Assembly (NCBI RefSeq): GCF_003857035.1
Contig: NZ_QGSY01000118.1
Location: 1-35,198 of the forward strand
Reading direction: 5' to 3'
Length of the DNA stretch: 35,198 nt
Source: Micromonospora arida
GTDB taxonomy: Bacteria > Actinomycetota > Actinomycetes > Mycobacteriales > Micromonosporaceae
Positions within the stretch are counted from its first letter, which is position 1. The number at the start of each line of letters is the position of its first letter. Shown piece after piece: positions 15,977 through 24,168 of the stretch. Both the position numbers and the translations under genes were made by a program. The notes beneath the pieces are model-generated. The model had not been told where the DNA came from. It worked only from the letters and a program-made list of their open reading frames with translations, and did no database searches.

Positions 15977-16021
15977 GTGGCCGGGCAAGCCCCGCAGTCG
16001 CGAACGAAGGTGGCACAGTGA
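15977..16021 (+). CDS. 14-codon leader ORF overlapping the start of korA
   Basis: GAGGAGG at 15966-15972 lies 4 bases before a GTG at 15977. This opens a short frame, MAGQAPQSRTKVAQ, whose TGA stop (16019-16021) overlaps the GTG start of korA (16018-16020). The ribosome site is stronger than the one directly before korA, so ribosomes finishing the leader could reinitiate on korA. The peptide has no run of regulatory codons and no known relative. Chance occurrence in high-GC DNA is possible. Confidence 0.45.
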   Translation: MAGQAPQSRTKVAQ

Positions 16022-17865
16022 CCAAGCAGATCCGTCAACTCGACCGGGTGGTCATCCGGTTCGCCGGTGACTCCGGCGACGGCATGCAGCTGACCGGCGA
16101 CCGGTTCACCTCGGAGACGGCGCAGCTCGGCAACGACATCTCCACGCTGCCAAACTTCCCCGCCGAGATCCGGGCTCCCGCCGGCACCCTGCCCGGCGTG
16201 TCGAGCTTCCAGGTGCACTTCGCCGACTACGACATCCTCACGCCGGGCGACGCGCCCAACGTGCTGGTGGCGATGAACCCGGCGGCGCTCAAGGCCAACC
16301 TGGCCGATCTGCCGCGCGGCGCGGACATCATCGTCAACACCGACGAGTTCACCAAGCGCAACCTCGCCAAGGTCGGTTACCAGACCAGCCCGCTGGACGA
16401 CGACTCGCTGGCCGGTTACGTCGTGCACCCGGTGGCGCTGACCTCGATGACTGTCGGCGCGCTCGCCGCCCACCAGGTGTCCAAGAAGGACGCCGAGCGG
16501 TCGAAGAACATGTTCGCGCTCGGCCTGCTCTCCTGGATGTACTCCCGGCCCTACGAGTCGACGCTGCGCTTCCTGGAGCGCAAGTTCGCGGCCCGTCCGG
16601 AGCTGGTCGCCGCGAACGTCGCCGCCTTCAAGGCCGGCTGGAACTTCGGCGAGACCACCGAGGACTTCGCGGTCCGCTACGAGGTCAAGCCGGCCAAGAT
16701 GAAGCCGGGTACGTACCGCAACATCACCGGCAACGCGGCGCTCTCGCTGGGGTTGGTCGCCGCCGGGGTCCGCTCCGGGCTGCCGGTCTTCCTCGGCGCG
16801 TACCCGATCACGCCCGCGTCGGACATCCTGCACGAGCTGAGCAAGCACAAGCGCTTCGGCGTTCTCACCGTCCAGGCCGAGGACGAGATCGCCGCCGTCG
16901 GCGCCGCCCTGGGCGCCTCCTACGGCGGATCGCTCGGCGTGACCACCACCAGCGGCCCCGGCGTGGCGCTCAAGAGCGAGACGATCTCGCTCGCGGTGGC
17001 GCTGGAGCTGCCGCTGGTGATCGTGGACGTGCAGCGCGCCGGCCCGTCGACCGGCATGCCGACCAAGACCGAGCAGGCCGACCTCAACATGGCGCTCTAC
17101 GGTCGGCACGGTGAGGCGCCGGTCGCGGTGATCGCGCCCCGGTCACCGTCGGACTGCTTCTTCGCGGCGCTGGAGGCGGCCCGGATCGCGCTCACCTACC
17201 GCACCCCGGTGATCCTGCTGTCCGACAACTACGTCGCCAACGGCTCCGAGCCGTGGCTGCTGCCGGACGTGGAGTCGCTGCCCGACCTGCGGGTCGAGTT
17301 CGCCACCAAGCCCAACGGCGAGGACGGCACGACTTTCCTGCCCTACCTGCGTGACCCGGAGACCCTGGCCCGGCCGTGGGCGATCCCCGGCACCGCGGGC
17401 CTGGAGCACCGGATCGGCGGTCTGGAGAAGGCCGACAAGACCGGGGACATCTCCTACGACCCCGCCAACCACGACTTCATGGTGCGCACCCGGGCCGCCC
17501 GGATCGAGACCATCCCGGTGCCGGACATCGAGGTGGAGGACCCGGACGGCGACGCCCGGGTGCTGGTCCTCGGCTGGGGCTCGACGTACGGGCCGATCGG
17601 CGCGGCGTGCCGCGGGGTCCGCCAGCGTGGCCTCTCCATCGCCCAGGCGCACCTGCGGCACCTGGCACCGATGCCGGCCAACCTCGGTGAGGTGCTCCGC
17701 TCGTACGACAAGGTGGTCATCCCGGAGATGAACCTGGGCCAGCTGGCCCACGTCATCCGGGCCCGCTACCTGGTCGACGCGATCAGCTACAACCAGGTCC
17801 GCGGCCTTCCGTTCACGGCCGCCGAGCTGGAGACGACGCTGGAAGAGGTGCTGAAGAATGTCTGA
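16018..17865 (+). CDS. korA: 2-oxoacid:ferredoxin oxidoreductase, alpha subunit (fused gamma-alpha)
   Basis: A 615-residue subunit of a CoA-dependent, ferredoxin-reducing 2-oxoacid oxidoreductase, most likely acting on 2-oxoglutarate. The N-terminal third is the gamma domain (RFAGDSGDGMQLTGDRF and the NFPAEIRAPAGTLPGVSSFQ segment). It is followed by the alpha domain with GAYPITPASDILHEL, TVQAEDEIAAVGAALGASYGG and TTSGPGVALKSE, typical of the pyrimidine-binding half. The GTG at 16018 has GAAGGTGG 4 bases upstream; the frame is open back to 15946 without similarity. It overlaps korB by 8 bases. In M. tuberculosis the homologous KorAB offers an oxygen-tolerant route through the TCA cycle; the same role is inferred here. 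Confidence 0.95.
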   Translation: MTKQIRQLDRVVIRFAGDSGDGMQLTGDRFTSETAQLGNDISTLPNFPAEIRAPAGTLPGVSSFQVHFADYDILTPGDAPNVLVAMNPAALKANLADLPRGADIIVNTDEFTKRNLAKVGYQTSPLDDDSLAGYVVHPVALTSMTVGALAAHQVSKKDAERSKNMFALGLLSWMYSRPYESTLRFLERKFAARPELVAANVAAFKAGWNFGETTEDFAVRYEVKPAKMKPGTYRNITGNAALSLGLVAAGVRSGLPVFLGAYPITPASDILHELSKHKRFGVLTVQAEDEIAAVGAALGASYGGSLGVTTTSGPGVALKSETISLAVALELPLVIVDVQRAGPSTGMPTKTEQADLNMALYGRHGEAPVAVIAPRSPSDCFFAALEAARIALTYRTPVILLSDNYVANGSEPWLLPDVESLPDLRVEFATKPNGEDGTTFLPYLRDPETLARPWAIPGTAGLEHRIGGLEKADKTGDISYDPANHDFMVRTRAARIETIPVPDIEVEDPDGDARVLVLGWGSTYGPIGAACRGVRQRGLSIAQAHLRHLAPMPANLGEVLRSYDKVVIPEMNLGQLAHVIRARYLVDAISYNQVRGLPFTAAELETTLEEVLKNV

Positions 17866-18892
17866 GCCCGTCGCCGTCAAGCTCACCGCGAAGGACTTCA
17901 AGTCCGACCAGGAGGTGCGCTGGTGCCCCGGCTGCGGTGACTACGCGATCCTGGCAGCCATCCAGCAGTTCATGCCGGAGCTGAACATCCCCCGGGAGCG
18001 CACCGTCTTCGTCTCCGGGATCGGCTGCTCGTCCCGCTTCCCGTACTACATGAACACGTACGGGATGCACTCGATCCACGGTCGGGCCCCGGCGATCGCG
18101 ACCGGCCTGTCGGTGTCCCGGCCGGACCTGTCGGTCTGGGTGGTCACCGGCGACGGCGACGCGCTCTCCATCGGTGGCAACCACCTGATCCACGCGCTGC
18201 GGCGCAACGTCAACCTCAAGATCCTGCTGTTCAACAACCGGATCTACGGTCTGACCAAGGGCCAGTACTCTCCGACGTCCGAGGTCGGCAAGATCACCAA
18301 GTCGACACCGGCCGGCTCGGCTGACGCCCCGTTCAACCCGCTCTCGCTCGCCCTCGGGGCGGAGGCCAGCTTCGTGGGCCGCACCATCGACTCCGACCGT
18401 AAGCACCTCCAGTCGGTGCTTCGGGCCGCCGCGGAGCACGAGGGCTCGGCCTTCGTGGAGATCTACCAGAACTGCAACATCTTCAACGATGGGGCGTTCG
18501 ACCAGCTCAAGGACCCGTCCACCCGGGACGACTACCTGATCCGCCTGGAGCACGGGCAGCCGATCACCTTCGGCGCCGACGGGCAGTTCTGCGTGGTGCA
18601 CCCGCCGGGCGGCTTCGGCCTGGAGGTCCGGGACACCAACTCCGTCCGCCCGGAGGAGATCGTCGTGCACGACGCGACGGTGACCGACCCTGCTTACGCC
18701 TTCGCGCTGTCCCGGCTGCCCGGCCTGGACCTGCGCAACACTCCGATCGGGGTGTTCCGCTCGGTGGACCGACCGTCCTACGACAGCGTGGTGCAGGCGC
18801 AGCTCGCGGCCGCCAAGGCGAAGGTCACCGAGACCCCAGAGCAGCAGCTCGCCGGCCTGCTGGGCAGCGGCGACACCTGGACGATCATCTGA
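17858..18892 (+). CDS. korB: 2-oxoacid:ferredoxin oxidoreductase, beta subunit
   Basis: A 344-residue thiamine-diphosphate-binding subunit that pairs with KorA. Four cysteines that fit the family's [4Fe-4S] cluster are present: Cys23 and Cys26 in RWCPGCGDYA, Cys57 in GIGCSSRFP, and Cys206 in YQNCNIF. The thiamine-diphosphate/Mg site is GDGD at residues 98-101 with Asn126-Asn127 in LLFNNRIYGLTKGQ. The IHGRAPAIATG segment is typical of KorB. The ATG at 17858 lies inside the last codons of korA (8-base overlap), indicating coupled translation and a 1:1 complex. The ferredoxin partner is not encoded nearby. A strong hairpin follows. Confidence 0.95.
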   Translation: MSEPVAVKLTAKDFKSDQEVRWCPGCGDYAILAAIQQFMPELNIPRERTVFVSGIGCSSRFPYYMNTYGMHSIHGRAPAIATGLSVSRPDLSVWVVTGDGDALSIGGNHLIHALRRNVNLKILLFNNRIYGLTKGQYSPTSEVGKITKSTPAGSADAPFNPLSLALGAEASFVGRTIDSDRKHLQSVLRAAAEHEGSAFVEIYQNCNIFNDGAFDQLKDPSTRDDYLIRLEHGQPITFGADGQFCVVHPPGGFGLEVRDTNSVRPEEIVVHDATVTDPAYAFALSRLPGLDLRNTPIGVFRSVDRPSYDSVVQAQLAAAKAKVTETPEQQLAGLLGSGDTWTII

Positions 18893-18913
18893 CGCTCGGA
18901 ACTGAAAGGGACA

Positions 18914-18941
18914 GGGCCCGCAACCATTCGGTTGCGGGCCC
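18914..18941. terminator. Terminator between korB and the convergent protease gene
   Basis: A perfect 12-bp stem (18914-18925 with 18930-18941) and a 4-base loop, 21 bases after the korB stop and 27 bases past the stop of the convergent trypsin-like gene. It can terminate both. Confidence 0.88.
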
Positions 18942-18968
18942 TTCCCGTTACTGCTGTGAACAGCCTGA

Positions 18969-20777
18969 TCAGAAGACCAGGTTGAAGGCACCCCAGCCGG
19001 TGCCGATGACCGCGCCGCTCGAGTCGATCCACTGGCCGTAGCCGTTGGTCGTGTAGAGCCGCAGCCGGCCACTGCCGTCAACGCCGAGCATGTCCATCAT
19101 GTTGTCGCCGCTCCAGTCGCCCGGAACCATGATGTTCTTGAAGCCGCCCCAGCCGCCACCGATCTTGGTACCGAACGGGTTGGTCCAGCCGCCCTTGCTG
19201 TCGGACTGGTACATCTTCAGGTCGCCGGTCGAGGTACGACCGATCAGCACCTCACGCCCGTCGCCCTTCCAGGCCCCAGGGGTGAGGAACAGGTTGAAGC
19301 CGTTCCAGCCGGTGCCGATCTTGGTGCCGAACGGGTTCTCCCAGCCGCCCGCACCATTGCTGGTGTAGCGGACCAGGTCGCCGTTGGACTTGCGCACCAG
19401 CAGGCTCGGCCGGTTGTTGCCCAGCCAGTTGTTCGTCACCATGAGCGCGGTGAAGCCCTGCCACCCGGTACCGATCTTCTTGGCACCGCCGACGAAGTTG
19501 CCCTTGCCATCGGTGTTGTAGAGGAACAGCTCACCGTTGGGCTTCATCGCCATGATGGACGGCTTCTTGTCGCCGTTCCAGTTGTAGACGCGGAACACCC
19601 GGCTGAAGATGCCCCAGCCCGTGCCGATCTGCTGGCTCCCGTAGAAGCCGCCGTACCCGTCGTTGGAGAAGCCACTGCCGTAGAACATCCCCAGGTTGCC
19701 GGCGGAGTCGCGGGCGAGCAGGTCGGTGTGACCGTCGCCGGTCCAGTCCGCGTTGACCAGCGGCGGACGGGTCAGGTCCGCCTTGATGGAGTTGTTGTAG
19801 TAGCTCAACCGCTCGTAGTAGCCGGGCGACGAGCCACACGGCTGGAAGCCCCAGTCGGTGATGCCGACCTGGACCCCCTTGACGAGCAGCGGACCGCCCG
19901 AGTCACCCCCGCAGGTGTCGCTGCTCGGCGTGGCGTCGGTGCCCGAGCCAGCGCAGATCATGCGGTCGGCGAGGTAGAGCCCGGGGACGTTGCAGTCCGC
20001 ATCGGACCGCATCGGAACGGTCGCCTTGCGCAGCCGACTGTCCGGCTCCAGCTCGTCGGACGTGGTGACGCCGTAGCCCGCGATCTGGGCCTGCGTACCA
20101 GCCACGTACGGAGTCTGGTCACCCTGGGCGCTCAACGACACCGCGGTGTACGCGCTGGGCAGGTTCTGCTTCAGCGTGAGGACCGAGACGTCGTCGAGGA
20201 TCGGCGCGTTGGGGTCGTCGTACTGCTGGGCGATGTTCCAGCCCGGGTGGGTCCAGGTCGACGCGACCTCGGCGACGTATCCGCTGCCACCGACGAGCTG
20301 GCCGTTGCTGTCGACCAACCGGTCGTTGCCGGCGATGACCCGAGTGGTGCCGGGCCCGTCGGCGGTGCAGTGGGCGGCCGTCAGCACCTTGTTACGGGCG
20401 ATGATGGTGCCGGTGCACCAGTACCAGTAGAAGTCCGGGCCGTCCTGGAAAGTGGTGACGATGCCCACGATGTACGGAAACTCGGAGGCGCTCGCCAGGG
20501 TCCCCTGGAAGACCTTGGGAGAAGCACCCGTACCGGACTGGAAGGTCCGGCCCTGGGCGCCCGGCTTGGGAAGCGTGAGCTTCCCCTTGTGCAGGTTCGG
20601 CAGCTTGCTCAACCGGTCCGGTCGCGAGCTGCTCGCCACGTCGTACGCGCCGCCGGCTGGGGCGGCGCTAGCACTGGTCGTGGGTGCCACGGCCGCCACG
20701 CCCGTGAGAGCGAGGCCCGCCACGACACCGGCGTACCACCGCCGTCGGGCTCCTGCGGATGTTGCCACTTCAGCCAC
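18969..20777 (-). CDS. Secreted trypsin-like serine protease with FG-GAP/VCBS-type propeller
   Basis: A 602-residue exported protein. A signal peptide (RRR followed by a hydrophobic stretch to about residue 39, ASA|AP) precedes a short pro-region and an S1 protease domain (about 90-335) with His136 (LTAAHC), Asp196 (DDVSVLTL) and Ser293 (GGDSGGPL). The C-terminal half (about 343-602) is a run of propeller-like units, each with a W.GD/D.. strand and a recurring IGTGW.GF segment, of the FG-GAP/VCBS kind that binds ligands or calcium. The GTG at 20777 has GGGAAG 6 bases upstream. It stands alone between terminators. It probably degrades extracellular protein, with the propeller giving stability or substrate binding. 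Confidence 0.93.
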   Translation of the reverse strand: MAEVATSAGARRRWYAGVVAGLALTGVAAVAPTTSASAAPAGGAYDVASSSRPDRLSKLPNLHKGKLTLPKPGAQGRTFQSGTGASPKVFQGTLASASEFPYIVGIVTTFQDGPDFYWYWCTGTIIARNKVLTAAHCTADGPGTTRVIAGNDRLVDSNGQLVGGSGYVAEVASTWTHPGWNIAQQYDDPNAPILDDVSVLTLKQNLPSAYTAVSLSAQGDQTPYVAGTQAQIAGYGVTTSDELEPDSRLRKATVPMRSDADCNVPGLYLADRMICAGSGTDATPSSDTCGGDSGGPLLVKGVQVGITDWGFQPCGSSPGYYERLSYYNNSIKADLTRPPLVNADWTGDGHTDLLARDSAGNLGMFYGSGFSNDGYGGFYGSQQIGTGWGIFSRVFRVYNWNGDKKPSIMAMKPNGELFLYNTDGKGNFVGGAKKIGTGWQGFTALMVTNNWLGNNRPSLLVRKSNGDLVRYTSNGAGGWENPFGTKIGTGWNGFNLFLTPGAWKGDGREVLIGRTSTGDLKMYQSDSKGGWTNPFGTKIGGGWGGFKNIMVPGDWSGDNMMDMLGVDGSGRLRLYTTNGYGQWIDSSGAVIGTGWGAFNLVF

Positions 20778-21188
20778 TGATTGCTTCCCGTCGTTCGATT
20801 AACGAGGCACTCGGAACTGCCCGGGATGACCTGCGTGGGACGCGACGGGTGAACGACAAACCACACCAGGGCGAATCCGCCCGAAATTGAAGATTTCCCC
20901 GTCGTGCCTGCGCCAACGACGCTGCACCGGCAAGCCCCGGCAGCGACACCCATTGACAGCTCTAAGCCGGGACACCGTAGCAAGGGTTCGATCGGGAAGC
21001 TGCCCTGTAACGAGGTTTTTCCATGATCCGCAACCGGACCGCGATGAAGCGATGGGGTCAGCGCAGCCGCGCCTCATCCGGACGGTTGCGGCGTCAAGCC
21101 TCCTGGTGTTCAGAAACTGGATGTCCCGCCCCCGGGGGATGGCCGTTCCGCTGTGGATCGGCCACCCCCGTACGGCGAGGGAAAGCAG
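20778..21188. other. 411-base intergenic region between the protease and azoreductase genes
   Basis: This stretch holds the promoter and 5' leader of the protease gene (minus strand) and the terminator of the azoreductase gene (21134-21169). The leader has a short hairpin at about 20905-20930 on the minus strand, but I see no match to the cyclic-di-AMP (ydaO) riboswitch core often found before cell-wall hydrolase genes. No convincing coding frame is present. Confidence 0.5.
21134..21169 (-). terminator. Terminator after the azoreductase gene
   Basis: An 11-bp GC-rich stem (21134-21145 with 21159-21169) with one bulged A and a 13-base loop begins 20 bases past the azoreductase stop on the minus strand. 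Confidence 0.65.
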
Positions 21189-21833
21189 TCAGCGGGCGGC
21201 GCCGGCTGGCACCCAGAGGTTGTCGATCTCCTTCTCGGCCGCCGCGAGACTCGCCTCGTGCAGCGGGATCAGCTCGGCCATCGCCGGCACCGACGGTGCC
21301 AGGGTCAGCTCGGCGGTGATGAAGCGCGGCTGCATGCCGGTCAACGACAGGCCGTGCGGGAGCCACGGCTCGGCGTGGTCCCAGCCATAGCGAGGAGTGC
21401 CCTCGCCGTAGCCGCCGCCCCGGGTGGCCAGCACCACGAAATCGCGCCCGCCCAGCAGGCCCTCCTGCGTCGTCGGGTCGTACGCCAGCCCGGGAACGAT
21501 CAGGTGATCCACCCAGGACTTGACGCTGCTGGGCGCGCCGAAGTTGTAGAGCGGCAGGCCGAGCAGGACCACGTCGGCCTGCTTCACCTCGTCGACGAGC
21601 CGCTCGCTGAGCTGCCAGGACTCGCGCTGCGCCGGCGTGTGCTGATTTGCAGGGGTCATTCGCGCCAGCCCGCCGTCCGCGTCCAGGTGCGGCAGCGGCT
21701 CGGTGCCCAGGTCCCGGTAGGCCACGGTGCCGTCCGGGTGGGCCGCACGCCATGCGTCGACCGCGCGGGCGGTGAGCCGCCGGCTGACCGACCAGTCACC
21801 GCGGATGCTCGAATCAATATGCAGCAGATGCAT
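21189..21833 (-). CDS. FMN-dependent NADH azoreductase/quinone reductase
   Basis: A 214-residue flavodoxin-fold oxidoreductase of the AzoR family. The N-terminus has the FMN phosphate loop (HLLHIDSSIRGDWSVSRRLT). LPLYNFGAPSSVKSWVDHL is the family signature next to the isoalloxazine, and VVLATRGGGYG forms the second FMN loop. Such enzymes reduce quinones and azo dyes and protect against electrophiles. On the minus strand AAGGAGG stands 1 base before the first ATG (21836) and 4 bases before the second (21833), so the second is preferred. It is divergent from a marR gene 82 bases away, which probably controls it through the AT-rich palindrome between them. Confidence 0.92.
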   Translation of the reverse strand: MHLLHIDSSIRGDWSVSRRLTARAVDAWRAAHPDGTVAYRDLGTEPLPHLDADGGLARMTPANQHTPAQRESWQLSERLVDEVKQADVVLLGLPLYNFGAPSSVKSWVDHLIVPGLAYDPTTQEGLLGGRDFVVLATRGGGYGEGTPRYGWDHAEPWLPHGLSLTGMQPRFITAELTLAPSVPAMAELIPLHEASLAAAEKEIDNLWVPAGAAR

Positions 21834-21868
21834 CATTCCTCCTTCAGGGATCGTTCGTGAAGCACCAA

Positions 21869-21878
21869 CTATTTATAG
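21869..21878. promoter_or_regulatory. AT-rich palindrome in the azoreductase/marR intergenic region
   Basis: CTATTTATAG reads as CTAT-N2-ATAG on both strands and is strikingly AT-rich for this DNA. On the minus strand it contains TATAAA, which could serve as the azoreductase -10. A MarR dimer bound here would block that promoter, so it is a good operator candidate. Confidence 0.5.
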
Positions 21879-21902
21879 CAGGCCGATGTTCCGCTGAGTC
21901 GG

Positions 21903-21908
21903 TAGACT
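21903..21908 (+). promoter_or_regulatory. Leaderless -10 box of the marR gene
   Basis: TAGACT is followed by 7 bases and the ATG at 21916. No ribosome site is present. Same arrangement as tag and nuoA. Confidence 0.6.
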
Positions 21909-21915
21909 GGGTCAC

Positions 21916-22395
21916 ATGTCCGCGCAGCCGCTCGACTCCTCCGAGCACCGCTCGGGCGCACTCCTGGACCATCTGGCCCGGCGGATGCGACTGCGGTCGG
22001 AGTCGGTGCTGGCGCCGCTGGGGCTACGCCCCCGGCATCTGGTCGCGCTCACCGTGCTGCGCGCCGGCGGCGGCACCGGGCAACAGGCGCTCGCCACCAT
22101 CCTGGAAATGGACAGCACCAACATCGTCGGGCTGCTCAACGACCTGGAAGCGAAGCAGCTGATCGAGCGTCGGCGCTCACCCGAGGATCGCCGCCGACAC
22201 GTCGTCGAACTCACCGAAGACGGGGCAAAACGCCTCAGTGAGGCCGAATGCGCCCTGGCCAGTGCCGAGGACGAGGTGCTGGGAGCACTGGATCCCGCCG
22301 AGCGGGAGACGCTCTACAAGCTGCTCAGCCGGGCCTCCACCGGCACGGCGGTCAACTGCACCGAGGCCATCTGCGTCGCCGACGACACCTGCTGA
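21916..22395 (+). CDS. MarR-family transcriptional regulator with a Cys-rich tail
   Basis: A 159-residue MarR protein. The winged helix is clear: a recognition segment around LATILEMDSTNIVGLLNDLEAKQLI and the wing RRRSPEDRRRHVVELTEDGA, flanked by dimerisation helices. The last 15 residues hold three cysteines (NCTEAICVADDTC), an unusual feature that could sense oxidants or electrophiles by disulfide formation. It is divergent from an azoreductase gene, and in Bacillus comparable MarR/azoreductase pairs respond to quinones. Autoregulation through the shared 82-base region is likely. The ATG at 21916 appears leaderless (TAGACT 7 bases upstream). Confidence 0.9.
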   Translation: MSAQPLDSSEHRSGALLDHLARRMRLRSESVLAPLGLRPRHLVALTVLRAGGGTGQQALATILEMDSTNIVGLLNDLEAKQLIERRRSPEDRRRHVVELTEDGAKRLSEAECALASAEDEVLGALDPAERETLYKLLSRASTGTAVNCTEAICVADDTC

Positions 22396-22464
22396 CGCCG
22401 CCTCACCACAGCGGCGACAGCGCCGTCATGCCAGCGGTCACATCGACCGGCAGCGGTAGGACGG

Positions 22465-23478
22465 TCAGGCGGTGGTGGCCGACTGGGGTCGGTCGTCGCG
22501 TACGTGCACCAGCATGTCGCCGGTCTCGATCACCGCGCCGGCCCGGTCGGCCAGGGTGACCACCTTGCCCCGCCGGACCAGGGCGATCACCAACGACTCC
22601 AGCTCGCGCGGCGAGCGACCCACCTCGTCCCGCTCGGCGGAACGCATCGCCAGCGCCATGCCCTGGCCGGGAGTGAGCAGGTCCTCCACCACGTCGATCA
22701 GCGGCGGCGCCGAGGTGGACAGGCCGAGCAGACGGCCCGCCGTGGCCGAGGAGACGATCACATGGTGCGCGCCACTCTGCTTGAGCAGCGGGGCGTTCTC
22801 CGCCTCCCGCGCCGCCGCGATGATGCGGACCTGCCCAGCGGTGAGCTGCCGTACCGTCAGCGCGACCAGCACCGACGCGTCGTCGCTGTCGGTCGCGATG
22901 ATCACGGCCTTCGCGTTCTTGACGTGCGCCTCGTTCAGCACCGACGAACGGGTCGCCGAGCCCTCGATCGCCACCAGCCCAGCGGAGGTGGCCTGCCGCA
23001 GGGCGGCGGCACTGCGCTCCACCACCACGATCCGCGAGCGGTCCAGACCGTTCTCCATCAGGGCGGAGACAGCGCTGCGCCCCTTGGTGCCGTAGCCGCA
23101 GATGATGACGTGGTCCTTCACGGCTCTCCTCCACCGCGACAGGCGACGGCCGGTCCGGTACTGCTCGGTCAGAACTTCCAGGGTGGTGCCGACCAGGATG
23201 ATAAGGAAGATCACTCGGGCCGGGGTGATGAAGAGGACGTTGACCAACCGGGCCGACGGCGCGGCCGGGGTGATGTCTCCGTAGCCGGTGGTCGAGAGCG
23301 ACACGACCGCGTAGTAGAAGCAGTCGAGGAGGGTCAGGCCGTCCTCGTTGACATCGCGGTAGCCGTCCCGGCCCAGGTAGACCGCGGCGACCACGGCGAA
23401 GACCAGGCCCAGGGCGGCGGCGAGCCGAAGGCTCAGCGCGCTCAGTGGGCCCCGGCGCTGCGCGGGAAAATGGATCAC
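22465..23478 (-). CDS. K+ channel with a TrkA-N (RCK) domain
   Basis: A 337-residue two-helix potassium channel fused to a cytoplasmic RCK/TrkA-N domain, similar to MthK or Kch. Residues about 10-32 are the first membrane helix, the pore helix and selectivity filter follow (VVSLSTTGYGDITP), then the second helix (about 80-102). The nucleotide-binding domain begins HVIICGYGTKGRSAV (a GxGxxG-like loop) with an acidic residue after the second strand (VVVERS), and a TrkA-C-like region ends the protein. It should conduct K+ under control of nucleotides or ions. The GTG at 23478 is chosen because a TATGTT promoter box lies inside the longer open frame, which reaches 23544. It is divergent from the ECF sigma gene. 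Confidence 0.9.
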   Translation of the reverse strand: MIHFPAQRRGPLSALSLRLAAALGLVFAVVAAVYLGRDGYRDVNEDGLTLLDCFYYAVVSLSTTGYGDITPAAPSARLVNVLFITPARVIFLIILVGTTLEVLTEQYRTGRRLSRWRRAVKDHVIICGYGTKGRSAVSALMENGLDRSRIVVVERSAAALRQATSAGLVAIEGSATRSSVLNEAHVKNAKAVIIATDSDDASVLVALTVRQLTAGQVRIIAAAREAENAPLLKQSGAHHVIVSSATAGRLLGLSTSAPPLIDVVEDLLTPGQGMALAMRSAERDEVGRSPRELESLVIALVRRGKVVTLADRAGAVIETGDMLVHVRDDRPQSATTA

Positions 23479-23644
23479 CGTCGAACCTGCTCCCCCGCCG
23501 TCGCCTGCACGCCCACAACATAGCGGGTACACCGTCGACCGCACGCCGGGGTTGCGGCGGACAACCGACGGCGCGCCCGCACCCGACTACGGGACGACAA
23601 CGACGAACCGGTTCAGGCCGGCAGACGGAGGGGGCGCGACCCTC

Positions 23645-24157
23645 GTGACGACGAGCGGCAGACGGCGAGCCGAGGCCGACGACGAATACACCGAGTACGT
23701 CCGGTCCCGGATGGTGCAGTGGCGGCGCACCGCCTACCTGATGTGCGGGGACTGGGACCGGGGCGACGACATCCTGCAACGGGTGCTCACCGAGCTGTAC
23801 CGCTCGTGGGCGCGGGCCCGACAGGCCGATCACCTGGACGCGCTGGTCCGCACCATGTTGGTGCGGCGACTGATCGACGAGCGGCGGTTGCGCTGGGCGC
23901 GGGTCCGCCTCGGCACCGCGCTGCCCGACGTGTCCAGGGCCTTTGCCGACCCGACCGACCGGATCACCCTGGTGGGCGCGCTGCGGCAGGTGCCGCCACG
24001 CCAACGCGCGGTGCTGGTGCTGCGGTACTTCCAGGACCTCAGCGTCGAGGAGACCGCCCGGGCCATGGGCTGCTCGACGGGGACGGTGAAGAGCCAGACC
24101 GCCAAGGGCCTCGCCACCCTGCGCACCCTGCTCACCCCCACCCTGACCGCGAACTGA
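23645..24157 (+). CDS. ECF sigma factor, SigE-family type
   Basis: A 170-residue group 4 sigma factor. Region 2 spans about residues 12-80 (EYVRSRMVQWRRTAYLMCGDWDRGDDILQRVLTELYRSW) and region 4 about 105-160 (LRQVPPRQRAVLVLRYFQDLSVEETARAMGCSTGTVKSQTAKGLATLR). It resembles the short actinobacterial SigE-family factors that carry their own membrane partner. The GTG at 23645 has GGAGGGGG 10 bases upstream; the frame is open to 23552 but that part has no similarity. The next gene, 11 bases downstream, encodes a one-helix membrane protein, the likely partner. The gene is divergent from the K+ channel. Confidence 0.9.
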   Translation: MTTSGRRRAEADDEYTEYVRSRMVQWRRTAYLMCGDWDRGDDILQRVLTELYRSWARARQADHLDALVRTMLVRRLIDERRLRWARVRLGTALPDVSRAFADPTDRITLVGALRQVPPRQRAVLVLRYFQDLSVEETARAMGCSTGTVKSQTAKGLATLRTLLTPTLTAN

Positions 24158-24168
24158 GAGGAGTGACG

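Noticed and set aside
20778..21188. Cyclic-di-AMP (ydaO) riboswitch before the protease gene
   Set aside because: The conserved riboswitch core could not be found on either strand; only short local hairpins are present.
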